In this document: one piece after another, positions 1-11,390 of the stretch | How the letters are laid out: the number at the start of each line of letters is the position of its first letter | Numbering within the stretch: the first letter of the stretch is position 1 | Assembly (NCBI GenBank): GCA_014218235.1 | Contig: CM024766.1 | Location: 17,891,346 to 17,955,345, forward strand | Source: Colocasia esculenta | Lineage: Eukaryota > Streptophyta > Magnoliopsida > Alismatales > Araceae | DNA: 64,000 nt | Direction: 5' to 3' | Notes under the pieces: model-generated | The model's database searches: none | Told to the model about the DNA's origin: nothing | What the model saw: only the letters and a program-made list of their open reading frames with translations | Made by a program: the position numbers and the translations under genes

Positions 1-483
1 TATCCATGAAAAATGCCCCGGATCTGAGTAAAGTTGGATTCGCTACTCTTGAAAAGTGATGGGTTGTGCAGCATTATGGATGAAAAGAAAAAAATCTGAG
101 TGCACAAAGTGCAAATAAAGGGACAAAAGTCCTCAACTCAGAGAAATAATCCTCAAGGAAGTTGGGCAGAATGGAACTGAGAGAAACAACCCGATCTGAC
201 TGAGCAAGGATCTTATTCCACAATTCTTTTCTTCTCCCTCGAATTAATCTAATCTCAATTACTAGCTGAAACAAAGGAGCTTCAGAAGGGCTGATGTGAA
301 CTCTTAAGTGGGCTATCACTCGTGCACTAATTTCTCGCCATAAGCCTTTACAGTTAGGAAAGACATGTCTTTACATTAATCTTTTACAAGATGACTGCTT
401 AACATGAGACATTACATCTTCTAGTCCTACATTTGGTGTAATTTTTATTGCTAGGGGACTAGCAATGTTCAAGTATGGGGGAG
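1..483 (+). mobile_element. 3' internal tail of a Ty3/gypsy-like element
   Basis: No coding motif is readable. The segment ends in a purine-rich polypurine tract (AGTATGGGGGAG, 472-483) directly followed by TGATAATTAC. The preceding stretch TTGCTAGGGGACTAGCAA resembles the 3' untranslated tail of Athila/Tat-type gypsy elements, in which a 'gggactagcaa...gggggag' arrangement precedes the 3' LTR. The rest of the element would lie to the left of the window. The lineage call is inferred from the tail style only. Confidence 0.45.
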
Positions 484-3061
484 TGATAATTACTAAATTT
501 TTAGTGTTAAATTTCATACATTTAGTAATTTTAGACATCTTTTATCTGTAAATAATGTACAGTTTGAATTTAATTTTCATTTCACCCCTAAATAGATTTT
601 TGAGCATATTAGTTTTGGTAGAACACATAGTAGACTCTCATTAAATAAATTCAATCCATTTTGAATAAATTGTCTAATTTTCTTTTTTACAAATATTGTA
701 CATAAATTCTTGTAAATATAGTTCATAAATAAAGTAGATTTTAAATAAATTTTAAATGAATATCCCACCCACTACAAACATGACACATACCCCACCCCCT
801 CATAAATCCATTGTGCCATTACATCAATCTCTCAACTTAAATAAAAACCACCATACCATTTATCCCATCAATCCTATTAAAATAAATAAATTGTTTTTAA
901 TACTCCACTTAAACCTTTCTTATATTTCTCAAGGAACCCACTAGAAGGCAGGGCGGCTGGGGAGTGTTGGGCTTAGGCGGCCAGCAGAGCAAGCAGGTGC
1001 AGAGGTGATCTGCTGCTGAGGAGAGCAGCTACGGCCGTGCGTGGAGCGATGGAGGAGCTCTGGAGCTCCAGATGTGGAGCATGAGGTGCAGCGCAAGGCC
1101 AGAGCTGAGCTGGCGGTGTGAAGCCAAGCGCGATGCAGGGGCTATCCGAGCTCTACCGTGCGGTGTGAAGGCTCGTGCGAGGCCGGAGATGAAGTAGGAA
1201 TCTGTGCGGAGCAGCTCGTGCGCATCTGGTGATCCGGCGGTGTGGAGCGCATGCAGGAGCCGGCTGCTGTGCGATGGCGATGCTGAGGTGGCGGGGTGTG
1301 CAGAGCAGCGGCCAGCTGTATAGCTTGGGTGGGAAGCGGTGCTGTGCATGCGGATGGAGCCCATGCGATGAGGATGTTGAGGTGTGAAGCAGAGCTGGCG
1401 ATCCAGGTGAGAGATGGTGCTGCTGCGGATGGCGATTCTGGTGCAGACGGGAGAGGAAGCAAGAGGCAAAGATGCCTATATAAGGACCTCAGGTCCTCTT
1501 CTCCGGGGTTGGACGGGGGGGGGGGGGAGTTTTTAGGTTTTTAGTTCTAGCCTTTAGTTCTTCTTCTGTATTTTCTTGTTTTAGCAGAGCAGAGAGGGAG
1601 TGTTCTTGAGGCTGGTTCGGCCATTAGGAATTTTTGAGGATTTTAATTTCCATTTACCTGTACTTCGTTCTTCCAGTTCATAGCAGCAGGGGCTCTCTAG
1701 TTCAGATTTTAGAGATAGTTCTTTTGCAAATTTTCTTTCCTGTACTTCTTTTTTCTGTAAACAGGGAAGGAGAGGGATTAGCCAGTGGGATTTGGGGAAA
1801 TTGCTGCTTCCAATTTATTTCTGTACTCTCTCATTCCTGTTTGAGCAACTGAGCAAAGTTAGATCCAGTTAATTTCATATTTCGTTTGTGTGAAAATTGC
1901 TATTTCTTCTGCATTGTTTCATTTCTTCTTCTGTGAATTTTGTCGGTTCTTCTACATCCGGGAGGACCTCAGCAGCAGGGATTCGGCAGGGGTTCGGCTG
2001 CAGGAAGGTAGGTTTATGTTTTCTTTTCGTCTGTGAGAGCTTCGAGAGGACTTCTGCAATTTATTTGTTTTGATGTGGCTATTGGGAAGAGGATTGGATT
2101 CCAGGGAGCTCTTTCCCATTTCTTCTGTTCTAGCTTTTCATTTCTTGTGTGCTGTATCATCCGAACCAGTGGAGTTGTCATATGCATTTCTTGCTCTTTG
2201 AGAGTTGTGAGTTTTATTTTGAATTCAGAATTTCGAGTGCTTCCTTTTTCCTGTGTATTGCAAGCCGATATGAGAGATCAATCCAATGACGTTTACTTCA
2301 GCTCTTCTGATTTCTTTTCTTCAGTGTTTGATGCGATTGATCCAAGGATCTATTCCATTTCTTCTGTGCTCCAGAGGTGAGAGGGAAGTTGTTTCGTTTG
2401 CTTCCTCCCTTCTGTGAGGGATTCCGGAGGTCTATGCATTGTGGAGTTTTCGGGGGTAGCAGTGAGAGCAACCAGCAATTGAGAGATCTGAGAGTTTAGC
2501 TCATTTTTCTGTTTTCTTTATTTTGTTTGAGATTTTATTTCATAGTCTTCTTATTCTCTTCTCAGTATAGATCAGATCATGAGCTTGACACTGTAGTTTA
2601 AATTGCTTTTACTGTTTGCTTATTTGTTCATCCCCTGAGCTATAGGGGTACATGGCTACATTGGGTTAATAATGTTCTTTGAGAATTCGTGTTCTGTCAT
2701 CCTTCCGAATCATTTCAGATTTAAAGGTGCATCCGTATGTGCCTAGTTTACATCTCTCTCAGTTTGTCTGATCCCTCAATGGAGAGGGTACAGTGATACC
2801 AACTCTTTGGTTTTTAATTCTACCTATTCTTTCATTAAGTTTGATCTGTAGAGAGTGTGTGGGATTAGATCGGCGTCATTTACATATTCACTTTTAATGT
2901 ATTGTCGAATGGTGTCAAGTCAAGGTAGTTTAATTCAAGCTCTATTCAGCCTCTCCGTGGATATGACCTGTTCTCACCACCATGCTAGTTCATCTTTGTT
3001 GTTTAATTTTGTGAGACAGTTTAGAGGAAGTGCGCTTATTGATCTGTGCAATGAACTTTGA
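484..3061 (+). mobile_element. Putative 3' LTR, gypsy-like (right boundary uncertain)
   Basis: The LTR begins with TG immediately after the polypurine tract. Its first half is AT-rich, followed by a GC-rich block (about 950-1460), a good TATA box (1477-1485) and a T-rich leader, as expected for U3, R and U5. No significant ORF is present. The right end could not be fixed: no clear terminal CA with an inverted match to TGATAATTAC was found, and the end is placed where sequence resembling the next element begins. A much shorter LTR is possible. Confidence 0.4.
1477..1485 (+). promoter_or_regulatory. LTR TATA box with adjacent hairpin
   Basis: TATATAAGG is followed at once by a near-perfect palindrome AGGACCTCAGGTCCT (1485-1499) and then a run of 13 G (1515-1527). 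The position in the LTR fits an RNA polymerase II core promoter, with transcription starting about 30 bp downstream, near the G-run. Confidence 0.5.
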
Positions 3062-3786
3062 ACAACGAGAGTGCACAGCCAACAATGTCGCGCGTTTCAG
3101 TACAAACCCCAATATGGTTCTGCTAGACACAAACCCCTAGCTAGGTCTACACTATATATAGTCCTACAACTGGACAAAGATCTATCTTAGAAAAGAAAGA
3201 ACAACGTTGAGAGTTGGAACAGATGAACACCAACTGAATGAGACTCTCAACGAAAAGATTCTCTCCCCAGATTACAAAGATGCACATAGAGAGAGTGAAG
3301 AGAGGAGAAGGAGCTTGAATGCTTGAGTGCTTCAGTTGCTTGAACATTTCTTATTGGGCTCGGGCTCTTTCTCTCTTTTCCTTTGAGTGTATGTGGAGTT
3401 TTTGGTTCCTCACAGGATGTACACTCCTTTAAAGATCTTCAGGAAAGCTCTATATGTTTCTTCTTCAGCCTTGCTTCATCTTTTATATGAGAGGCTTTTG
3501 AATAGATCCGTTGGAGTTCTAGTCGTTGCTTATCTTCTCTATCTTCTGATATTTTGTGGTCTACGAGGTCTGCAAACATAGAAGAAAGTGTTTAGATAAA
3601 AGAGTTTTTCTGTCAAAAGGTTCATATTTCTATGTTTCCTATTGCCACCCAGAAGTAGTAAGTAACATCTTTTTTCGTTGACAGGAAAAGAGATCTAGAG
3701 AGATAAGCAAAAAGATCTCCTGTCAGAAACCTTTTGACTTTTCATTAGGCGCCAAACAGATTTGAAACATCTAACTATAAAGGAAA

Positions 3787-4140
3787 TCGATGTTTATATG
3801 AAGTTGATGTTTGGACAAAATCGATGTTTAAGTGAAAGCAAATCATTATTATAAATATGGGCAAATCGATGTATGAGCAAATCGTTGTTTTCACTTATCG
3901 AATTGTTACTACCATCAATTCGTTGTTTAAGAGAAAACAAATCGATGTTCTAGTCAAATCGATGTTTCGCTTATGATCGTTGTTTAACTAAACGAATCGT
4001 TACGCGATCAAATAGTTGTTTAACTTACCAAATCGTTACATGATCAAATCGGTATGAGTGCGAAATGGATGTTTCACTTACAAAGTCGATGTGTAAGCGA
4101 AATCGATGTGGCACTGTGAACAGAAATCGATGTATATTGA
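3787..4140. repeat. AAATCGATGTTT / AAATCGTTGTTT minisatellite in U3
   Basis: About 20 degenerate copies of a unit near 12-20 bp, centred on ATCGAT or ATCGTT, lie in the presumed U3 of element A. The array parallels the AAATCGTTGTTCAAAC array at 51495-52010. Confidence 0.7.
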
Positions 4141-4396
4141 ATAGACATTGATTTATCTTTTCAGTGCAAATCACACAGCGATAGTGTAATAAATTTATAT
4201 TTATTAGGAGAACATGATATTAAGTATATTTAATAATGTTTAATTAATCATAAGTTTTGTTATCAGCAAAATATATTTGTTATCACCAAAATATAAAAGT
4301 GGTTCAACATAAGCTGCTACTGGAGTTGAACTTGGGAATCTGCAAGAGCGTCCATTCGGGTGTTGAGCTAATCAAATCGTGTAGTGAAAAGCTGGG

Positions 4397-5453
4397 TCAT
4401 CTGAGCCATCTGACGGCCATGAAATCCCGAAGGTCTTGAGCTGCAGCCTGTGGAGCTGATTCATCAAGAACATCTTCAGCATCACCCTGAACATCCATGT
4501 GCTTCGGATGAGAATCTGCATCACTGTCCTCAGCATCTTCAGAATCTTCCTCTTCTTCCGGCTCTTGACCCTTGAGAGTCCGGGTGACTCTCCCAGCAAC
4601 CATTTTGTAGCCCATCCAATGGGCAGAGGTGAGATCATAAGCATTGCGGGTTTTGAGAGGGACGAGCTCACTCGCAGTGAGTTGGATGCCAAGGAAGGAG
4701 AGAAGAGAAGTGATGGGGCAGGCATAGAGCATTGACCTCTTAGGATTGTTGAAACATTGCTTGAGGAGGTCAAGCATGAGATGGGGTATATTTATCTGCT
4801 GGCCTTGAGGAAGAAAAAGAAGAGGGACATGTGAACCTCGGTCATAAGCTCCCGACTGCCATCTTTTGGAGCAATCATAGTGGTGAAGATGTGGTGAATC
4901 ATGGGGTGGAGTGGGGGAAAGGTGTTAGCATTGAGTTTCACAACCTCCTTGGTTGAATCATAGGTTTGGAGGGTAATGAGGTTGAAATACTCTGAGGCAT
5001 TGAGATGGGTGACAAGAATGTCAGCCCCGGAGTTGGGAATCTGGAAGGCACGACTCTGAAGGTTGGAAGTGATTTGGAATGTCGTACCTTTGATAGTGGT
5101 ATACAGTTCCTGATGCACTATCATCCCCATGTTGTTGAATAACTCCGTCACAGTAGTCGGGGAGTACTACTTGTGGGATTTGAGAAAGGAGGTCCAGCCC
5201 TGGGTGGCAAAAAGGGACTCCATGCCTTCGAACATGTCCTCCAGAGAGGGGAAATCCACATATACCGTGGCTGGACAAACCCTTGGAAGACTCCCCAGAC
5301 CCTAGTGAGTTGCAAATCCAGAGGAACAATGTGTTTCGGCAGGAAATCAGCCCGGTGCTTGCTCTGGCGCCCTGCGGGAGGCTTAGAACCTTCGCCAGCT
5401 TCAGACGAAGTGGGGCGTTGACGAGAAGCACGGAGCTTCCTCCGAGATTCCAT
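4397..5453 (-). pseudogene. Accessory (post-pol) ORF relic of element A
   Basis: Reading starts at an ATG at 5453 (MESRRKLRASRQRP...), changes frame near 5255, and continues through a segment with TELFNNMGMIVHQELY and LPYG-type positions to an acidic, Glu/Asp-rich C-terminus near 4400. At least one frameshift and one stop (near 4790) break it. The overall pattern (central RGW-like and V-EFY-like positions, then an IxxFLGIxL-like stretch) resembles the 'putative plant transposon protein' domain found in plant LTR elements; this is recognition by eye, not a search. Its place just upstream of an LTR on the same strand matches the accessory third ORF of SIRE-type copia elements. No function is known. 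Confidence 0.45.
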
Positions 5454-5640
5454 GGGAGATGTGATGCACAGGAAGGAGATGAGCAATAGACAAGAGGGAG
5501 ACAAGAGGAATAAGACAGAGGGAAGGGTTGTGCGGTTGTGGAGAGAAGAGAGAGTTGGGGTTTAAGAGGGAAGGACACACCTTTTGAGGGAAGGTGAGGG
5601 ATGAGGAGTCGTGGGTTCCCCTTTAGGTCTATTTAGGAAG

Positions 5641-7325
5641 TGTTTGAAATAGAGGGGACCTACAAAATCCAGTCAGGAGTGGAACCGGTTGGGCTTCTGA
5701 ATGGCCTAGAATTCCATCTGTCGACAGGCGTATAGTAGCTGATGACAGATGTTGTCCAGAAATGTGCCAGAACAGGATTTTGACAGAAATGAATGGGGAA
5801 TGAGTGTTCAAATGGAATTTTAAGGTTGAGAGCTGGTACATACCCATCATAAAGTGTCATACACACTAGTGGTAAGACATTTAAATGTTCTACAATGGTC
5901 AAGAGATAATACTCCGGAAATCTTATGTTGTAGCATTTAGAAGACACCATTCAAAAGTATATGAATATAAGATAACCCCTTTGAATAAAACTATTGTAGA
6001 GAGACTTATTTCTGGTGGTGTTGATGAGAGAAGATAATATTCAAATCAGCATTTGTCAATAAACAAGGATTTGATCTTGATTAAAAACCATGGAGGCTTC
6101 ACTCTATTTCTAATGTTGGATGATGTTGCATATTGATGTGGGGTAAGTGGTAATCAAGTTCATTTTCACATTTTGACGTGAAGGTAGACATTGGCGATGC
6201 CCATACCTCCAGCTACTCAGTGTTTATAACCATTATACCGTTGTGCAGAGGTGACATGTGAACTTTTTGACGCAAAGATAGATATTTGTGATGCCCATGT
6301 CCCCGGTTACTCAGTTATACTCATCATTGCTCTGCCTTTGCCCCCCAATTTTTTTTTTATTTGTCAAAAAATTTGAAATAGGTAGCTTTTCTCCCTTTTT
6401 TTATTTTAATTGAAAAATCAAGTTCAAGAAGTTGTTTAATGTCAAAAGCCAATCGAGAATATTAAGTCCAAAAATCTTCTTACTTGTCAACCCATTTCAG
6501 AAATATGACCATCCATAAAAGTTATTCAATTGAGTTTTATTAAGGCCATTAGATTTGTTCAATGTGTTCTAAATGATACAACCTAGACTCATGCACAAAA
6601 TATTATTTCAAAATCATTGTGATTAAGTCAATGTCTTTGGTTCTGTGTGAGTATGAAAGGTTGTAAGTAAATATAAGTACCCAATTCTCCCCTTGAAAAG
6701 AATTATGAACATACTCAAGGAAAAATATTGAGGAATGAAGAAGAATTCACACAAGAAGGGCATCTGTCGACAACAGAAATGTGGTTGTCGATAGCTACTG
6801 TGACACAACAAGAATGTGGTTCTGGAAGAGGGTATCTATCGACAGATGGTGTCTTGGCTGTCGACAGCAGCAGGAAAAACATTGTTGGGGCTTTCAATTG
6901 AGGGACATGTGGATCACATGATTGAGATATGATGACAAAATGATTATGAAGGGTGTCCCTCAAGCATCTCACTTATACCATTTGACTTACTCCCCCATAA
7001 TGTGTGCATGTGGTGAAACAACATTCAAGCAATTCAAGCAGTTATATACGCATTCTGCCAAACTTGTGCATAAAGAGGAAACATCCATGAGCAAGTGAGC
7101 ACCAAAATTTCATTCTTTAAAGAGATGTTGTTTTTGAAGACTCAATTTTTTTTTAATTGATTGATGACCTTTATGTATAAGAAGACTATGGATACTTGGC
7201 GGAGTTATTTTTAATGCTATGAGTTTCGAACAAGCCTAACTGTTCTTCCACATTTCACCATTTGATATACCACATAGTCACTACACACAAAGGTCATTTT
7301 TTTCCTGAATTAGGCATTAGTGTTA
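5641..7325. other. Unassigned repeat-derived stretch
   Basis: No coding region is supportable. On the minus strand a GGGGGAG tract near 6989 is followed within 300 bp by several TGTCGACAG or related motifs (6768, 6838-6870, also 5719). These resemble the U3 of the LTR at 9725-10962, but the expected LTR start TGTTGGGTTAC is absent. A degenerate 54-bp direct repeat is present at 6172-6226 and 6266-6319. It is probably the eroded 3' LTR region of the downstream element or another element. Confidence 0.35.
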
Positions 7326-7635
7326 TTAAATTTTACATAAGCCCATTTCTCTTCTCAGTGATGTAAACCTATCTTCTAACAAAGGTTTAGTGAAGATGTC
7401 GGCCTTTATCACACAATTGACTAATGCTTAGAAGATTGTGATTAAGACCATCAACTAAAAGCATATTTTCTTTGGAGTTTGAGGGATACTTACCTACCTT
7501 ACCTGTGCCAATTATTTGGCCCTTATTGTTACCTCCAAACATGACTTGACCTCCATCTTTTTCAACCAGCAAACAGAATTTACCTTTATCGCCCGTCATG
7601 TGCCTCGAGCAGCCACTGTCCAAGTACCATTTGTA
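7326..7635 (-). pseudogene. Copia protease fused to RNase H tail by internal deletion
   Basis: On the minus strand the protein begins WYLDSGCSRHMTG, the copia aspartic protease active-site segment (D-S-G), and runs to LLSISQLCDKG. In intact copia elements this continues into the GAG-pre-integrase region. Here, at about 7400-7406, it runs directly into sequence encoding ADIFTKPLLEDRFTSLRRE in another frame, ending MGLCKI and a TAA at 7326-7328, which is the C-terminus of copia RNase H. All integrase and reverse transcriptase (normally about 3 kb) are missing. A few bases (AAAGG) are shared at the junction, consistent with microhomology-mediated deletion or template switching. The fragment cannot supply pol functions. 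Confidence 0.85.
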
Positions 7636-9648
7636 TTAATTTAGGCTACTACGCATTCCTACATAGATAGATCAGACAAAAGGTTTTGGTACCCAAATTA
7701 CTATGGGTCCCAATCTTTCATTCATGCCAAAAAGTAAATACTTTGGAATCCACACTTGTTTGCATTTTAACGCTTTCAAATTATTCCAGCATTGAGTTTC
7801 AGTATGGTCAAGTTTCTTACAATAGTTGCATGATGGAGTTTTACTTTTTGCATTTCTTTTACTGTTGTGTTGAGATTGTGGGTCTTTTTTCCCTTTTTGT
7901 TGCTTGGTTGGCTTTTCTTTTTCAGCAGATTTCTAGGCTTGTCGACAGTCCACTTTGAGTCTGTCAACAGATGCCTTTCCTTTTTGAGCAATTGAAACCT
8001 TTTGTTTATTTTTCACTTCCTTACGTTTAGCTTGGACATTCCTGCTTGTACTAGGTCTGCACTCAACAAATGATGTGATAAAATTTTCAAGTTTCTTTTG
8101 ACTTTCATTTTGAAATCCAAGCCCATGCCTTGTTATGTTTGTCTTAACTCCCAAAATAGCATCAAGATTTTGCTTTCCTTTTACAAATATTGACAGATCT
8201 TCATTTTTTCTTTTTAGTTCCTTTTGGACCTCTTCAATCTTTTTCTTAATCTCTTGGTTTTCATTTTGAAGAGTTTCTGCAAGTGTATTTAGGACTTGTT
8301 TTTCTTTTTCATTTTCTTGGAGTTTTTCTTTCATGCAATCCATTTCAGCAAAGTGGCTTTCCTTTTCAATCTTCATTAGGTATATCTCTTTAGTTAGGAT
8401 TGCAAGTTGTTCATCATTGTTTGTGCTATGAACAATAGTGGTGATTTTCTTTTTTAGTGCTTTGTTTTCAGATTTATATTCACAAAATTTTCAAACAATA
8501 AGGTATATGCCTCTTCCAATTCATCAACAGTGTAATTTTCAAAGGAAGAGTTTACCTCACTGGAATCCTCACTTCTAGCCATTAGACACTGGATCTCTTC
8601 ATCATCAGAACTTTCTTGAGCATTCTTATCTTCATCTTCATCACTCCAAGTTGCTATCATGGCCTTGGCTTTCTTGTATGAAGACTTATCCTTCTTCAGC
8701 TTCTTCTTGAGCTCTGGGCATTCACCTCTCATATGCCCCTATTTCTTGCACTCATAGCAAACAATCATGTCATTTTTTTTTGTTAGTATCGAATTTGTTT
8801 GAGAAATCTCCTTTTGGAAGAGTTTTAAAGTTACCTGATCCTTTCCTTTTGAACTTGAGGAATTTCTTCTGTCTAGTGAGCATGGCCATTTCATCATTCT
8901 CACTTTCACTAGATGTTTCAATTTCATCATTTTCTTGTTGAACCTCTTTCTTGGAGCTTGAAGAACCTTTGTTAGAGGCTTTCAAAGCAATGGTCTTTCT
9001 GGGATTAACCTCAGTTTCTTTTCTTTTTAGATTTATCTCATAAGTCATCAGGGATCCTATCATTTCATCCAATTTCATTGTTGATAGGTCTTTAGAGTCC
9101 TCAATGACAGTGGCCTTAGTATGCCAAGAGGATGGAATAGACCTAAGTATCTTTCTTACTAAGTCACTCTCACTGTACTCTTTCTTCAGACCTTTCAAGC
9201 CATTAATAATGATTTGAATCTAGAAAACATGTCTGAAATAGTTTCTTCATTTTTCATTTTGAATATTTCATATTCAGAAACTAGCATGCTAGCCTTAGTC
9301 TCCCTTACCTCTGACGTACCTTCATATATCAACTCCAATTTGTCCCACATTTCCTTTGCTGACTTGCATGTGGAGACTCTTGAATATTCCTTCAGATGCA
9401 CGGCACACTGCATCATGTTTAATGCGCTCTAGTTCAAGGTTCCTTTGTGGATCTGTTCCCTTGTCCAGGTGTCTACATCTTCTGGCAGCTCATATGGTCC
9501 CTTGCTTACTATCTTCCATGGCTCATAGTCTTGAGCTCTTAAAAACACCTGCATTCAATTTTTCCAATACGTGTAGTGAGTGGCAACAAAGAAGGGAGGC
9601 CTAGACACTAAGTGTCCTTCAGCCATAAAACCCTTGTTAGTTTCCATT
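7636..9648 (-). pseudogene. Copia gag (UBN2 family) with CCHC knuckle and coiled coil
   Basis: The start ATG at 9648 opens METNKGFMAEG; a stop follows near 9556. The body contains the UBN2/Retrotran_gag_2 pattern (KSAKEMWDKLELIYEGTSEV, then ETISDMFSRFKSL, then SDLVRKILRSIPSSW), a lysine- and serine-rich linker, and a CX2CX4HX4C zinc knuckle spanning about 8709-8750. An in-frame TAG lies inside that knuckle, between CYECKK and GHMRGEC, probably from CAG. Downstream is a strongly charged coiled coil (8376-8200). This gag forms the virus-like particle in copia elements; this copy is broken by several stops and frame changes. The architecture is typical of the SIRE/Maximus lineage. Confidence 0.8.
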
Positions 9649-9705
9649 GAGCAGAATCTCTCCTGATCGTTAGATCAAGCTATTAAAGCTATAAAATTGG
9701 AGAAA

Positions 9706-9722
9706 CCTCACTCTGATACCAA
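9706..9722 (-). other. Primer binding site (initiator tRNA-Met)
   Basis: The minus strand reads TTGGTATCAGAGTGAGG, the canonical plant retrotransposon complement to the 3' end of initiator tRNA-Met, between the 5' LTR (right) and gag (left). It fixes the element's orientation. Confidence 0.85.
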
Positions 9723-9724
9723 TT

Positions 9725-10962
9725 TAAAGGTGTGCGAAATCATCTAAAGCAGCAATCTAGAAGAGTGGTTGAATAGATTACTACCGATTAAAACCAATTT
9801 AACCTTCTTTTCAGTGTTAACACTGACTTGATGAAAACATAAACAGATGTGAATCAAATTTGAGCTTTGACGTGCGTGCAGAATGTGATTGGGAAATCAG
9901 AAGTCTAACAAGCATGTGAATAAATAACCGTGCCTACCATACATCTAACGCAAGAGTGCGCAAACCATAGGACATGATGATTTAAGGTGGTTAGGAGTAC
10001 ACAACTCATGTATCCTATGTCCACCATCCACACACACACACAGAAAACAGCTTATGAAGTGAGTTCAACCCAACAACACACACGCACGGTGTCTAAGGCA
10101 AACACGCACTCAGAACCACCACACACACGTGGGTCGAGCACAAGGAACACTCAAACAACCAAAACACAAATAGATATCAGGAAATCGAATGAAAAGAAGA
10201 GTTCAGAGTTGCTAAACAAATCCAAAGATGAACTCCTCGAGGTGGTTGTCCAGAAGAACTTCAAGCTTTATGTTGATGACGATCAGATGATGAAGATGAA
10301 GCTTGACTTGTGGACCAACCGGCTTCAACTCCTCGTACAAGATAGATCTTCCTGGAACAGATAGGAGAGTTGAAGTAGAGCAGCATGCAACCTTCTTGAT
10401 CTTGACCTTTGTTTAGGGTTTTTGTGTGGAGGAACACCCTGATACAGATCACATGCCGTTCACACGTTATGACTTATCCTGCGACTGTCGACAGATGCAT
10501 TGTGTCTGTCGATAGGTACTTCTGCAAACTGGCTTCCAGAACCATGTTGGTTAGAGGAACCTTGGGCTGTCGACAGGCGACCTCTGGCTGTCGACAGGCA
10601 AGGTTGATCTGTCGACAGATGCACTTTATCTGTCGACAACTACTGCTTTTTATTTGCTTCCAGAAGCTTGTTTGTTGTTGTCTTAATTATCTGTCGACAC
10701 ATGGCTTGGGGCCTGTCGACAGATGAGTACTTGATGTGTATTTCCAGTTCTGTTGCACTTGAGTTTTGTTGCTTGTCTTGTATGCATTCACACCTACATG
10801 AAAAACACTCTAAGTGAGATATCATGAATGCATAGATAGTCAAAAAGTCATTTTTCATTTGATCATATATTTCATGTCTTTATCATGTTTGTAACATCAA
10901 TCATGTCAATCATCAAAAACATTTAAGCATTCAATCATCATCATACGCATTGTAACCCAACA
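9725..10962 (-). mobile_element. 5' LTR of copia element D
   Basis: The minus-strand start TGTTGGGTTACAATGCG lies at 10962 and the LTR ends next to the PBS near 9725, giving about 1.24 kb. U3 carries an array of TGTCGACA palindromes, and the R-U5 portion is CA-rich (10010-10150). The terminal CA next to the PBS is degenerate. No matching 3' LTR with the same start was found at the other end of the element. Confidence 0.7.
10486..10725. repeat. TGTCGACA palindrome cluster in U3
   Basis: Seven or more copies of CTGTCGACAG or one-base variants occur in 240 bp, spaced 20-50 bp apart, in the U3 of the copia LTR. The core GTCGAC is a perfect palindrome. Confidence 0.8.
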
Positions 10963-11390
10963 GGAGAGGGGCGACGATGGTGAAGGGCGGCGGCAGCCTT
11001 AGGTGGTGGTGGCGGTGACGGCGACGGTTCCTCCAAGCAGCAGACAGAGCGACTGTCTCCTCCTCCTCCATGGCGTAGTGCGTAGGCAAGAGAAGGAGAG
11101 GGAGCAGAGATAGTGAGACCGATAGAGTGAGCTAGAACAGAGAAAGCAAGAGGGGGAGAAGGAAGAGGGCGAGGGCTCCTGTGCGAAGGGGAAAAAGGGA
11201 GAGGGGGGGAGAAAGGAGGGCCTGCCCCCTTACCGAAAATGGCCAGGCGGCCTTTTCTGGTTCCTCTGCACAACGGCTAGGAGCCCTTGTGTTGGGGGGA
11301 AAGGGGGGGACCACTCCCCCAACGCCCTCAAAAGTGGCGGATGCCACATTTTATTTATTTATATTTAATTTGAGTGTCTAATTTGTTGCA
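10963..11390. other. GC- and purine-rich block flanking the LTR
   Basis: The plus strand is strongly purine-rich (GGGAGAGGGG, GGGGGAAAGGGGGG) and then becomes AT-rich after 11340. It encodes only low-complexity frames. It may be a fragment of another LTR or an untranslated leader, but no family is recognisable. Confidence 0.3.

Larger units (their letters stand above)
3062..5640 (-). mobile_element. Decayed SIRE-like copia 3' end (element A)
   Basis: On the minus strand the order is an accessory ORF relic, an AT-rich spacer, a U3 with a tandem AAATCGATGTTT array, a TATA-like CATATAAAAG near 3484-3493, and a U5-like remainder. This is the same order as the better preserved element at 50318-56322, so both are read as one family of SIRE/Maximus-type copia elements. 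The U5 lacks the block seen in the other copies (TCCTACGTCCAGTCCCC), so this LTR is deleted or rearranged. Both boundaries are approximate. Confidence 0.45.

Noticed and set aside
1029..1544. Several open frames of 80-146 codons on both strands
   Set aside because: They lie in the GC-rich U3 of an LTR, overlap each other in different frames and have low-complexity Ser/His/Ala composition.
6172..6319. Degenerate 54-bp direct repeat as a possible functional site
   Set aside because: Only two diverged units in unassigned repeat-derived DNA; recorded but too little to support a role.
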